Origin: CAZEDU01 sp964511185
GTDB lineage: Bacteria > Myxococcota > Myxococcia > Myxococcales > Myxococcaceae
DNA length: 13,319 bases
Direction: 5' to 3'
NCBI GenBank assembly: GCA_964511185.1
Contig: CAZEDU010000135.1
Coordinates: forward strand, 1-13,319
Position numbers and translations under genes: made by a program. Of this stretch, positions 1-7,107 are shown in pieces; positions within the stretch are counted from its first letter, which is position 1; each line of letters opens with the position of its first letter. Under the pieces are notes generated by a model that was not told where the DNA came from, made no database searches, and saw nothing but the letters and a program-made list of their open reading frames with translations.

Positions 1-1576
1 CCGAGAAGGTGACGTTCTCGGCGCTCTGGAAGCGATCGATCAGCAGGTCGACGATCGCGCTGTCGAAGTCGACGCCGCCGAGGAAGGTGTCGCCGCCGGT
101 CGACATCACCTCGAACACGTTGTTCTGGACCTTGAGGATCGTCGCGTCGAAGGTGCCGCCGCCCAGGTCATAGACCATCACCTTGCGGGTGAGCTGCCGG
201 TTGAGCCCGTACGCGAGCGCCGCGGCGGTCGGCTCGTTGAGGATGCGCTCGACCTTCAATCCGGCCAACCGGCCGGCGCGCCGAACGGCCTCGCGTTGGT
301 GCTCGGCGTAGTAGGCCGGCACGGGGTTCACCGACTTGCCGAGCTGCTGCTCGGCCATCTCGCGGCACTCCTTGAGGACGATCGCCTGGACCTCTTCGAG
401 CGTGACGCACTTGTCCGCCAGGTGCACCGCCGCCTTGCCCTGCGCGTCGGGGACGATCTCGTAGTGGAACCGCTCCTTCACTTCCTTCACGGTCGCGCTG
501 TCGAAGGGGCGCCCCACCAGGCGCTTGGCGCCGTAGATCGTCTGGGTCGGGTTGAGCATCAGCTGGCTCTTCGCCCGATGGCCGACCATCAGCTTGCCCT
601 GGTTCGACAGGGAGATGATCGAGGGGATGGTGTTGTAGCCGTCCTTCGACTTCAGGACGCTCGGGCGGCCATTGAAGAGCACCGCCACGCAGGAGTTCGT
701 GGTGCCCAGGTCGATGCCGATCACCGGGCCGGTCGGCTCGATCGGCTGAGGCTCGGCGAGGAACGCGAGGCCCGCCTGGAGCGGCGCCGCGGGCTTCTGC
801 TGGAGCGCGACCTTGGCGAGCACGACCGGGGTGGCCGGCTTGTCGGGCTCGGCGCGGCCGCGGGGGGCGATCTTCGGCAGCGCACCGGTGGTGCGCGCAG
901 CCGGCGCTGGCGACGGAGCCGGAGGCGGCTCGCTCAGATCGATCTCCTTCTCGCGCTCGCGGAAGGGCCGCTTCATCGGATCGTCCACCGGCGCTTCTTC
1001 GCGGCGCTTCGGCTCCTCGGGCTGGAACTTCTTGGCCCGAGGCTGTTCGATCAAGTCGTCCAGCGCGAGGTCGACGTGATCCGCGGGGGTCGGCGGCGGA
1101 TCGAGCGGCTCGTCGTCCTCGAGCAAGGCCGCGGGAAGAATCTCTTCCTCGCTCTCCTGCGGCGCCACGGGCGGAGGCGCGGGCGGAACGGGCTTGGAGA
1201 CGGCCGCGGGCGCCGGAGCCGGCTTAGGCTTGGGCGCGGCCTTCGCGGGCTTCGACTCGACCATCCGCTGCAAGAGCTGACGGCTCGTCTCGTCGAGCAT
1301 GTCGAACTGCAGCCCCATGCCCGCAGGTCCCTTGGGGTCGTTGGGGGCGCGCGACCACCGCACGATCGCCGTGCCGCGCATCACCGCGAGCCCGCCGCCG
1401 ATCTGCACCTCGAACTTCACGGGCGTGCCCGCGGGCTGCGGCGTGTTCGTGCGCACGAACATGCCGGTCATGCTCACGTTCGTGGCGAACTGCTCCACGA
1501 ACGTGTCGAGCGTCGGGTGCTTGAGCTTGAGCAGGAGCGCGACGTGCTTGCGGTCGGTCCGCTTGCCCGTGGTCAT
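1..1576 (-). CDS. PilZ-linker-Hsp70 fusion protein (C-terminus beyond the window)
   Basis: Partial gene: 525 codons are visible and it runs off the left edge. Residues 1-108 form a PilZ-like domain of the TIGR02266 type common in myxobacteria, with an Arg-rich start (GKRTDRK), NVSMTGMFVRT, and GMGLQF near its end. Residues 109-280 are a Pro/Ala/Glu-rich linker. From about 285 comes an Hsp70 nucleotide-binding domain: phosphate-1 loop IGIDLGTTNSCVAV, a Lys equivalent to DnaK K70 (YGAKRLVGR, K351), NEPTAAALAYG (E448), and phosphate-2 VYDLGGGTFD (D470, T475). The catalytic residues that can be seen are intact. The strand before VPAYY is about four residues shorter than in DnaK, and Pro replaces the usual Thr. 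The ATG at 1576 is chosen because it directly precedes the PilZ domain; the SD is weak (GGGA, 5 nt spacing). PilZ domains often bind cyclic di-GMP, so a ligand-tuned chaperone is possible, but that is inference. Whether a substrate-binding domain follows cannot be seen. Confidence 0.93.
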   Translation of the reverse strand, partial: MTTGKRTDRKHVALLLKLKHPTLDTFVEQFATNVSMTGMFVRTNTPQPAGTPVKFEVQIGGGLAVMRGTAIVRWSRAPNDPKGPAGMGLQFDMLDETSRQLLQRMVESKPAKAAPKPKPAPAPAAVSKPVPPAPPPVAPQESEEEILPAALLEDDEPLDPPPTPADHVDLALDDLIEQPRAKKFQPEEPKRREEAPVDDPMKRPFREREKEIDLSEPPPAPSPAPAARTTGALPKIAPRGRAEPDKPATPVVLAKVALQQKPAAPLQAGLAFLAEPQPIEPTGPVIGIDLGTTNSCVAVLFNGRPSVLKSKDGYNTIPSIISLSNQGKLMVGHRAKSQLMLNPTQTIYGAKRLVGRPFDSATVKEVKERFHYEIVPDAQGKAAVHLADKCVTLEEVQAIVLKECREMAEQQLGKSVNPVPAYYAEHQREAVRRAGRLAGLKVERILNEPTAAALAYGLNRQLTRKVMVYDLGGGTFDATILKVQNNVFEVMSTGGDTFLGGVDFDSAIVDLLIDRFQSAENVTFS

Positions 1577-1657
1577 TGAGGTCCCATTCTCGCTGAGGTG
1601 CCCGCGGTTTCCAGTCTCCGCATTCACCCACAACCGGGGCTGGATGTGTGCCGATGG

Positions 1658-2764
1658 CTACCAGCCGAGCCGGGCGCGCAGGTGCTCGACGAGCAGGGCG
1701 GCCATGCGCTCGTGGGTCTGGAGCCCGGGGTGCCAGTCGCAGCCCATCGGCTCGCCCTCCACGCTCGGCAGCTCGAGGAGCGCCAGCCGCGTCTCACCGG
1801 CAGTGCGTCTTTGCGCGACGGCGGCCTGCGCGTAGCGGCGAATGCGCGTGAGCGCCTCGACGCCCTTGGGCCAGGCATCGCTCAACATGCCGGGGACGTA
1901 GACGAGGTGCGCGTTCGGGTACGCCGCGCGCACGCGCCCCAGCAGCGCGACGAGCCCGGCCACGAACTCCGCCTCGCCTGGATCCACCGCCGAGAAGTCG
2001 TTGCTGCCCAGGTTGATCACCACGACGTCGGGGACCCAGCGCTGGAAGTCCCAGGCGCTCGAGGGATCTTCGGGCAAGGCGGCCCCGTAGAGCTGCGGCA
2101 TCACCGTCTCGCCGGGCTTCATGTCGTAGTTGCGGACGACGCCTTTGCCGGACCAGGCGATGGTCACCAGCTCCGCGTTCAGGGCGCGCGCGGCGATCGC
2201 GCCGTAGCTCTTCCAATGGTTCTGGGTCTTGTCGCTGAACGCGCACTTCTCGCTCTCGCCTTCGTTGCCGTACCCGGTGCTGAGCGAGTCGCCGATGAGC
2301 TCAATGCGGCGCGCCGCGGGCGGCGGCGGTGGAAGCAAGCGCGCGCCGCTGTCGAGCGCGAGGCCCAACAGCTGCGCCGCGCCCACCAGCGCCTCGGTCT
2401 GCTTGTAGACCACCAGCGTGTGCTCGCCGGCCGTCAGACCCGCGCGTTCGTACGCGAGCTCGCCGCGCGCGTCGGCGAACACGTCCTGAATCGGCTCGCC
2501 GTCGATCGAGACGCCGTAGCGGTTCGGGAAGCGCCGGCCTTCGGGGTCGGGCGCCTTGGGCAGCTCTCGCAGCCGCACGCGAATCGACTGGCCGGTGAAC
2601 CGCGCGGTGAACCAGGTGCCCGACCAGGCGAAGCGCGGGCCGTCGCTGTCGCGCGTGTCGACGCGGCCCACGAAGCGAATCGCCGGGTCGTACGGCGAGA
2701 CGTGGACGCGGCAGCCCGAGGCCGCCAGCACGACGACGAAGAGCCACCACCCAGCGCGCCGCAT
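1658..2764 (-). CDS. SGNH/GDSL esterase lipoprotein, carbohydrate esterase family 2-like
   Basis: A 368-residue exported hydrolase. Residues 1-18 are a lipoprotein signal (hydrophobic stretch, then AASGC, lipidated Cys18). Residues 28-140 look like the beta-sandwich found before the catalytic domain in CE2 acetyl esterases (FVGRVDTRDSDGPRFAWSG). The SGNH domain starts near 150: block I ELIGDSLSTGYGN (nucleophile Ser160), block II WSGKG (Gly206), block III NLGSND (Asn255) and block V GCDWHP (Asp343, His345). All four blocks are intact, so it should be active, probably removing acetyl groups from a polysaccharide or glycan; the substrate is inferred. The ATG at 2764 is chosen over an upstream in-frame start because the signal peptide begins there and it overlaps the preceding stop codon as TGATG, indicating translational coupling. 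It is the last gene of the sigma-factor operon. Confidence 0.93.
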   Translation of the reverse strand: MRRAGWWLFVVVLAASGCRVHVSPYDPAIRFVGRVDTRDSDGPRFAWSGTWFTARFTGQSIRVRLRELPKAPDPEGRRFPNRYGVSIDGEPIQDVFADARGELAYERAGLTAGEHTLVVYKQTEALVGAAQLLGLALDSGARLLPPPPPAARRIELIGDSLSTGYGNEGESEKCAFSDKTQNHWKSYGAIAARALNAELVTIAWSGKGVVRNYDMKPGETVMPQLYGAALPEDPSSAWDFQRWVPDVVVINLGSNDFSAVDPGEAEFVAGLVALLGRVRAAYPNAHLVYVPGMLSDAWPKGVEALTRIRRYAQAAVAQRRTAGETRLALLELPSVEGEPMGCDWHPGLQTHERMAALLVEHLRARLGW

Positions 2765-3546
2765 CAGGGCCCCTTGAGCAACGAGTCGATCCGCAGCAGG
2801 TGCGGAGACGTCGGCCACCGCCGGCGGAAAGCCGTCGCCTTCGACCGCGCGTCGCCGGTTCGCCCCAGCGACATCAGTGCCTGAATCGAGAGCACCTCGC
2901 GCTCTTGGGCCAACACGCCGGCCTCGTACCGCGCGCGGTGACGCTCGAGCAGCTCGAGGCCTTCGTTCGCGCGACCGGCCTGAATCGCGGCCATCGCCTG
3001 CTGCAGCAGCGCCACCTCTCGCTCGTCGGGAACGTCGGACTTCGCCGCCACCTTGGGCTTCGGTGGGGGCGCCGGGGGCGCGGCGGGATCGGGTGCCGGG
3101 GGCACCTCGACGACGGGCTCGGGGATGGGCGGAGGGGTCGGCGCCGCTGCGACGATCGGCGGTGGCGGCTCGACGCGGCGCTCGTACACCCGCCCCGCCT
3201 GAAAGCCACCGACGCCCACCGCGACGGCGGTCGCGGACGTGACGACCAACGTCTTGGCCAAGCCGGCCACCGCGGCACTTCCAGCGCTCGCGCCCGCGCC
3301 GGCCGCCGACGCCGCGGGGGGCGCTGGCGGAAGGTCGGGTAGGGGCGAAGCGTCCGGCGGCGGCTCACCTCCGCCCGGGCCTTCGCCTCCCTCCGGCGGC
3401 GGCGTGGTGAAGAGCGCGCTCAGCTTGGACTCGAGCGATCCGAGCTGCGCGGCCGTGGGCTCGTCGAGCGCGGCGCTCTCGAGCAGCTCGCGCAGCGGCT
3501 CGGGCGCGCCTTCTTGCAGCCAGGGGCGCGGATTCGTCGGGCTCAT
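2764..3546 (-). CDS. Putative anti-sigma/partner membrane protein with TPR-like C-terminus
   Basis: 260 residues, immediately after the ECF sigma gene and overlapping it as ATGA; its own stop overlaps the esterase start as TGATG. Residues 1-46 are a short, probably cytoplasmic helical region. Residues 47-80 are Pro/Gly-rich, about 93-115 form one membrane segment (LVVTSATAVAVGVGGFQAG), 125-165 are again Pro-rich, and 172-255 form helical hairpins of TPR character (ALLQQAMAAIQAGRANEGL and following). This architecture behind a sigma gene is typical of myxobacterial ECF operons, where such a protein is usually taken as anti-sigma or signal-transducing partner. No zinc-binding anti-sigma (ZAS) motif is present, so the regulatory role rests on position and topology. 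The start at 3546 is preferred to an upstream in-frame one because it makes the 4-nt overlap. Confidence 0.85.
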   Translation of the reverse strand: MSPTNPRPWLQEGAPEPLRELLESAALDEPTAAQLGSLESKLSALFTTPPPEGGEGPGGGEPPPDASPLPDLPPAPPAASAAGAGASAGSAAVAGLAKTLVVTSATAVAVGVGGFQAGRVYERRVEPPPPIVAAAPTPPPIPEPVVEVPPAPDPAAPPAPPPKPKVAAKSDVPDEREVALLQQAMAAIQAGRANEGLELLERHRARYEAGVLAQEREVLSIQALMSLGRTGDARSKATAFRRRWPTSPHLLRIDSLLKGP

Positions 3547-4094
3547 CGCGCGACCTCCTGGGGCTGGTGCTGGGAAACCATCGCTTCGACCTGCTTGCGC
3601 GCCGCGTACAGCCGCGCGTACGCCGTCTGCAAAGGACAGCCGACGCTGCTCGCGACGTCCGCCATCGACCATTGCTCCAGCTCGAAGAGAATGAACACCG
3701 CGCGCTTGTCTTCATCGAGCGCGTCGAGGATGCGATCGAGGTGCTGCCGCGCTTGGCGCTGCGCGATCGCCCGGAGAGGCGTCTCCCCGCTGCTCGTTCG
3801 ATCTGGCGCCGCTTCCAGCCCGGTCTCGCGCCGCACGTGCGCCCGCTTGCGCCAATCGGAGGCCACCCGAAGGCAGATGCCGAACACCCACGTCTTCACG
3901 CTCGAGCGTCCGGCGAACTCGCCGAGCTTGCGGTGCACCACGACGAAGACTTCCTGCGCGGCGTCCTCCACGTCGCCCGGGCGCACGCCCAGCCGTCGCA
4001 GCGAGCGCAGCGCAAAGGCCGCGGTCTCGTCGTACACCGCGCGAAACGAAGGCGGCGGCGGCCATGGGGCGGGCTGCTTCACGGGCGCGGCCAT
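3543..4094 (-). CDS. ECF-type RNA polymerase sigma factor
   Basis: 183 residues, the normal size for an extracytoplasmic-function sigma factor. Region 2 spans about 18-85 with DVEDAAQEVFVVVHRKL (core binding and -10 recognition) and KTWVFGICLRVASDWRKR. A short linker follows. Region 4 spans about 115-172 with the helix-turn-helix MADVASSVGCPLQTAYARLY (-35 recognition). Region 3 is absent, as expected. Its likely partner is the next gene, overlapped by four bases. Only one base separates its ATG from the stop of the preceding gene (TGAAATG), and there is no good Shine-Dalgarno, so it is probably translated by coupling. Its position as third gene, behind two exported proteins, suggests it is made together with the envelope components it may monitor or regulate. 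Confidence 0.95.
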   Translation of the reverse strand: MAAPVKQPAPWPPPPSFRAVYDETAAFALRSLRRLGVRPGDVEDAAQEVFVVVHRKLGEFAGRSSVKTWVFGICLRVASDWRKRAHVRRETGLEAAPDRTSSGETPLRAIAQRQARQHLDRILDALDEDKRAVFILFELEQWSMADVASSVGCPLQTAYARLYAARKQVEAMVSQHQPQEVAR

Positions 4095-4095
4095 T

Positions 4096-5055
4096 TCACC
4101 GCACCAGGAGGACGAGCGCCACCTCGCCCCCGATGCGGGCGATGGCGCCGACCGAGACGTCTTCCGGGCGGCCGTCGGCGCGGACCAGCCGAAAGTTGGG
4201 TGGGCTGGGGCAAAGGCCCGCCTCGGCCTGGAGCTGCACGCCCCACGCGCGGCCCAAGGTGCGCAGCACGCCCGCGCGGCCGACGACGTCGAGCCTGCCG
4301 AGCAGCTCGGTGCGGTCGCCCAGGGCGGTGCGCGCGGAGGCCAGGAAGGCCGTGCCCTCCAAGCCCGCGGAGAAGACGGCCGACCACGCATCGGGTGACA
4401 GGTTGGAGCGCCAGCCCACGCCGATGCCCAAGCCCACGCCGAGCAGCGCGCCCGAGGCGTCGGCGGCAGCGACCGGCACCGCCGGATAGATGGGCATTCG
4501 AACGGGGAGAAAGAAGCGGGGCGAGAGCCCGAGCTGCAGCTCGGGGACGAGGCCCCAGTGAAAACCGGGGGTGAGCCACAGGCCGGCCGCGCCCGACAGG
4601 AGCAGGGCATGGGCGTTCGGCACGGCCGGTGTCACCGTCGGCGACGCTGGAGCCGGAGCGGGCGGCGCGGGCGCTGGCGGCTCGGGCTGCGCCACCGGTG
4701 GCTCTTCGCGCATCGCCGCCATCGGGTCGATCATCACCGCGATCACCAGCGCGAGGGAGGCGTCCATCGCCCGGCAGCTGGCGTCCGACGAGGTGACGCC
4801 GCGGCTGCCTTTCACGGCGCCCTTGCGGTCGACCAGCGTCAGCGTGGCGCGCCAGCGCGGCTCGGAGTCGAGCTCGCGCATCACACCGTCGATGCGCAGG
4901 TCCGGGTCGGGCCCGAACACCTCGCGCCCCAGCCGCTCCTCCACGCGCTGCACCAGCTCGGCCGGTTGAATGCACGCGTCGGGCGCGCGCCACGACAGCC
5001 CCCAAGGGGCGGCTTGGGTCAACAGGGTGAGGAGCAGCGGCGCGGTCAGGCTCAA
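4096..5055 (-). CDS. Exported protein, N-terminal Cys-pair domain and likely beta-barrel C-terminus
   Basis: 319 residues if started at the TTG at 5055, which overlaps the preceding stop as TTGA and begins a clear signal peptide (SLTAPLLLTLLTQAAPWG). No ATG or GTG lies near that signal peptide. Residues about 25-112 form a compact domain with two Cys (C28 in DACIQP, C94 in SDASCRAMD) that could form a disulfide. Residues 117-145 are Pro/Ala-rich, and 147-319 show alternating hydrophobic strands with many Gly and aromatics, suggesting an outer-membrane barrel or a barrel-like lipocalin. I do not recognise a named family. Proteins of this layout recur, as I recall, in myxobacterial ECF operons. 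Only one base separates it from the sigma gene, so a link to envelope signalling is likely but unproven. Confidence 0.8.
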   Translation of the reverse strand: MSLTAPLLLTLLTQAAPWGLSWRAPDACIQPAELVQRVEERLGREVFGPDPDLRIDGVMRELDSEPRWRATLTLVDRKGAVKGSRGVTSSDASCRAMDASLALVIAVMIDPMAAMREEPPVAQPEPPAPAPPAPAPASPTVTPAVPNAHALLLSGAAGLWLTPGFHWGLVPELQLGLSPRFFLPVRMPIYPAVPVAAADASGALLGVGLGIGVGWRSNLSPDAWSAVFSAGLEGTAFLASARTALGDRTELLGRLDVVGRAGVLRTLGRAWGVQLQAEAGLCPSPPNFRLVRADGRPEDVSVGAIARIGGEVALVLLVR

Positions 5056-5978
5056 GGCGAGGTCGCCACGTACCGGCGCAGCACGGCGCCGCTGGAGCCC
5101 GCGACCCACACGTCGTCGCGCGAGGCCGCCCAAATGGAGCTCAGGGTGGTGCGGTGGTCGGAAGCGCGGTCGAGCTTCAGCTCGGCGCCGTCGAAGTGCA
5201 GCACCTCGCCGCCGCTCCCCACGAACCAGACGTCGTTCGGCGCGGTCGCCCAGCCGGCCTTGATCGAATACCAAGACGTGCCGAGCAGGCCGGGCTCGTT
5301 CGGCAGCGTGACCGCCGACCACCGCGCGCCGTCGTAGCGGAACAGGCGCTGGCCGTCGCTCAGCCAGACGTCCTTCGGGCCGGCGACCGCCAGGGTCTCC
5401 CAATAGCCCGTCGCGCCCACCTCGACGGGCGTCAGCACGCCGAACTGCGCGCGGTGGACTTGATCATCGGCGATGATCCAGACGCCAGCGGCCGCGTCTC
5501 CCGCGATGTCGTCGACGAAGTAGTTGTCTGGCGTCCCGTACCTCGTGCGGCCTTCGACCACGCGGAACGTCGACCCGTCGTACCAATACAAGTTGGACGA
5601 GGTCGCGAGCCACACGTCGTTGGGCCCAGTGCCGCCGATGTGCGCGATGCGCTCGCTCGGTCCGCCGGTCACGCGCTTCCAGCCGGTTCGGTCTCCGCGC
5701 AGGAGCAGCCCGGATTCACCGACGAGCCAGACCTCGCTGCTCGAGGCGATGAAGAGGTCCTCCACCGTCGCGGGGCTCGAGATGTCGATGGTGCGCCACG
5801 CCTTCCCGTCGTAGTGGGCGACCAGCCCTTGGGTGCCCACCGCGTACACGTCGTTGCCCGCGGAGCCCAGGATGCGGCGCACGTCCTTCGTGGTGGACAG
5901 GTCCGCCGGAAGCCACTCCGCGCCGGTCCGGCCGCAAGCCAGGAACAAGAAGACGTAGACCCAGACCCAAGACCGCAT
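5052..5978 (-). CDS. Lipoprotein beta-propeller with seven Asp-Val-Trp repeats
   Basis: 308 residues. The signal peptide ends in a lipobox (FLFLAC, lipidated Cys15). The rest holds seven repeats spaced about 38-46 residues apart, each centred on D/N-V-W/Y and often followed by Gly and Y-D-G: positions near 43 (NDVYAVG), 82 (EVWLVG), 121 (NDVWLA), 165 (GVWIIA), 203 (KDVWLS), 249 (NDVWFVG) and 289 (DDVWVAG). This is consistent with one seven-bladed propeller. The start at 5978 is preferred to the upstream in-frame start at 6038 because GGAGG lies seven bases before it and the signal peptide starts there. It is the first gene of the five-gene sigma operon. A ligand-sensing or scaffold role outside the inner membrane is plausible. 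Most of its Shine-Dalgarno lies inside a perfect hairpin. Confidence 0.88.
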   Translation of the reverse strand: MRSWVWVYVFLFLACGRTGAEWLPADLSTTKDVRRILGSAGNDVYAVGTQGLVAHYDGKAWRTIDISSPATVEDLFIASSSEVWLVGESGLLLRGDRTGWKRVTGGPSERIAHIGGTGPNDVWLATSSNLYWYDGSTFRVVEGRTRYGTPDNYFVDDIAGDAAAGVWIIADDQVHRAQFGVLTPVEVGATGYWETLAVAGPKDVWLSDGQRLFRYDGARWSAVTLPNEPGLLGTSWYSIKAGWATAPNDVWFVGSGGEVLHFDGAELKLDRASDHRTTLSSIWAASRDDVWVAGSSGAVLRRYVATSP

Positions 5979-5981
5979 GGC

Positions 5982-6004
5982 GGCGCCTCCATAGCCGAGG
6001 CGCC
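5982..6004 (-). promoter_or_regulatory. Hairpin covering the ribosome-binding site of the propeller gene
   Basis: Perfect 8-bp inverted repeat (GGCGCCTC / GAGGCGCC on the plus strand, 5982-5989 and 5997-6004) with a 7-nt loop. In the minus-strand mRNA its 3' arm contains four of the five bases of the GGAGG Shine-Dalgarno (5990-5986) of the gene starting at 5978. It could therefore limit translation of the whole coupled sigma operon. The pairing is seen in the sequence; the regulatory role is inferred. Confidence 0.5.
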
Positions 6005-6031
6005 CCTCCCGGGCCAAGCCGACCCGGGAGG
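6005..6031 (-). terminator. GC-rich hairpin after the membrane-protein gene
   Basis: Perfect 9-bp inverted repeat (CCTCCCGGG at 6005-6013, CCCGGGAGG at 6023-6031) with a 9-nt loop, 23 bases after the stop codon at 6054. There is no U-tract after it on the minus strand. It may be a U-less terminator or attenuator, or an mRNA structure paired in tandem with the adjoining hairpin at 5982-6004. Confidence 0.5.
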
Positions 6032-6053
6032 AAGACACGGCGCGGTGCCAGCG

Positions 6054-6962
6054 CTACGGGTACACCTCGCGGCGCGTCTCGAGCGGCGGCGGGGGGACCC
6101 CCGATTCCTTCTGCTTGCGGCCAGCGCCGACCGTCGCGCCGAGGATGGCCGAGACGAGGCTCAGGAACAACGCCCCGAACACCCCCCAGAACGCCTTGCC
6201 GGTCGTATCCGCTGCCTGCAGCGCGCCTTGCTGGATGTCCTGGGCCACGCCGCCGAGCTTCGCCTGCTGCTGCTGGAGCGCGGCGCTCACGCGGTTGGCC
6301 AAGTCCTCGGCGTCGGCGCGGTCGAGCTGCGTGTTCTGCGCGATGGACGAGACCAGCGTCTCCCGGTTGAGCTGGCCGGTGCGCAGGGCGTCGTCCACCA
6401 CGTCTTGCGTCGCGGCCTTCAGCTGATCGGCGCGGATGGCCGGTTTCCCTTGGGCCGCGAGCCGCTGGTTCACCGGCGCGAGCACGTCGTCGAAGTCGAT
6501 TCCCACCGCCTCGCGGAGCGCGGGCGCGGCCTGGGTCGCGGCGGAGCCCACCGCGCCGACCGCCTGCGAGCCGAGCCGCACGGCGCCCGACACCAGCGTG
6601 GACAACGCCATGCCGAAGACGAGCAGCCCCACGACCGTGGTGAGCCCCCAGAGCACCGCCCCGTGGAGCACGCCCGCGACCCGATCCAAGACGCCGGCGG
6701 TCCGCGCCGCGACGAGCCCGCCGACGAACAGCGCGATCAGCGGCGCGATGAGGCCCCAGATGCCCGTGCCGATACCGGCGGCGCGCGCGGATCCGGGATC
6801 GTTCGGATCGATCGCCGACAAGCCCAGGGCAAGCCCCAGGGAGTAGAGGAGAATCCAGACGCCCAGCGCGACGAACGTTCCTCCAAACACCGCGCCCCAG
6901 CTGATCTTCGGGCGGCTGGAGATGGGTTGAGATGAGGTGGAATGCACCACTTCGGTGGCCAT
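6054..6962 (-). CDS. Polytopic membrane protein of unknown function (PhnA-like/YrzE-like)
   Basis: 302 residues. A short cytoplasmic N-terminus precedes SWGAVFGGTFVALGVWILLY and LGLALGLSAIDP, the start of a hydrophobic region with membrane segments at about 21-48, 64-86 and 98-122. A long soluble stretch (about 135-255) is Ala/Gln/Asp-rich and probably helical, ending in QQQQAK and QQGALQAAD. A last membrane segment covers about 256-280, followed by a basic, Pro-containing tail. The SWGAVF...ALGLSAIDP start resembles membrane proteins loosely annotated PhnA-like in other bacteria; the function is unknown. The ATG at 6962 has AGGAG seven bases upstream. It is divergent from rarA and 75 bp upstream of the sigma operon, from which hairpins separate it. 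Confidence 0.85.
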   Translation of the reverse strand: MATEVVHSTSSQPISSRPKISWGAVFGGTFVALGVWILLYSLGLALGLSAIDPNDPGSARAAGIGTGIWGLIAPLIALFVGGLVAARTAGVLDRVAGVLHGAVLWGLTTVVGLLVFGMALSTLVSGAVRLGSQAVGAVGSAATQAAPALREAVGIDFDDVLAPVNQRLAAQGKPAIRADQLKAATQDVVDDALRTGQLNRETLVSSIAQNTQLDRADAEDLANRVSAALQQQQAKLGGVAQDIQQGALQAADTTGKAFWGVFGALFLSLVSAILGATVGAGRKQKESGVPPPPLETRREVYP

Positions 6963-7107
6963 GGCTCGACTCCTGAAAAGAAAGCTCAAGGCCAAGATGG
7001 GGATGACGCCGTCCTTTGCGCGGCGGACGGTCGGGCGATCGGCCGGCCTGCGCGCGGGCGGGCGTGGCCCCACTGCAGCCTGGAACGCCGGCGCGTACCA
7101 AGAAGGC
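6963..7107. promoter_or_regulatory. Divergent promoter region between the membrane-protein gene and rarA
   Basis: About 145 bp between two divergent genes must hold both promoters. It contains the AGGAG ribosome-binding site of the minus-strand gene close to its start. I see no convincing -35/-10 pair by eye in either direction and no strong inverted repeat. If rarA instead starts at the in-frame ATG at 6997, the non-coding part shrinks to 34 bp. Confidence 0.55.

Noticed and set aside
296..1579. 427-codon plus-strand frame opposite the PilZ-Hsp70 gene
   Set aside because: It mirrors a strong Hsp70/PilZ coding frame and has no coherent protein features.
1598..2884. 428-codon plus-strand open frame over the esterase gene
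   Set aside because: The opposite strand encodes all four SGNH catalytic blocks and a lipobox; the plus-strand translation resembles nothing.
5154..6935. 593-codon open frame on the plus strand antisense to the propeller and membrane-protein genes
   Set aside because: Arg/His/Ala-rich low-quality translation with no domain, signal or ribosome-binding site. It covers two well-supported minus-strand genes and is the usual antisense shadow at high GC.
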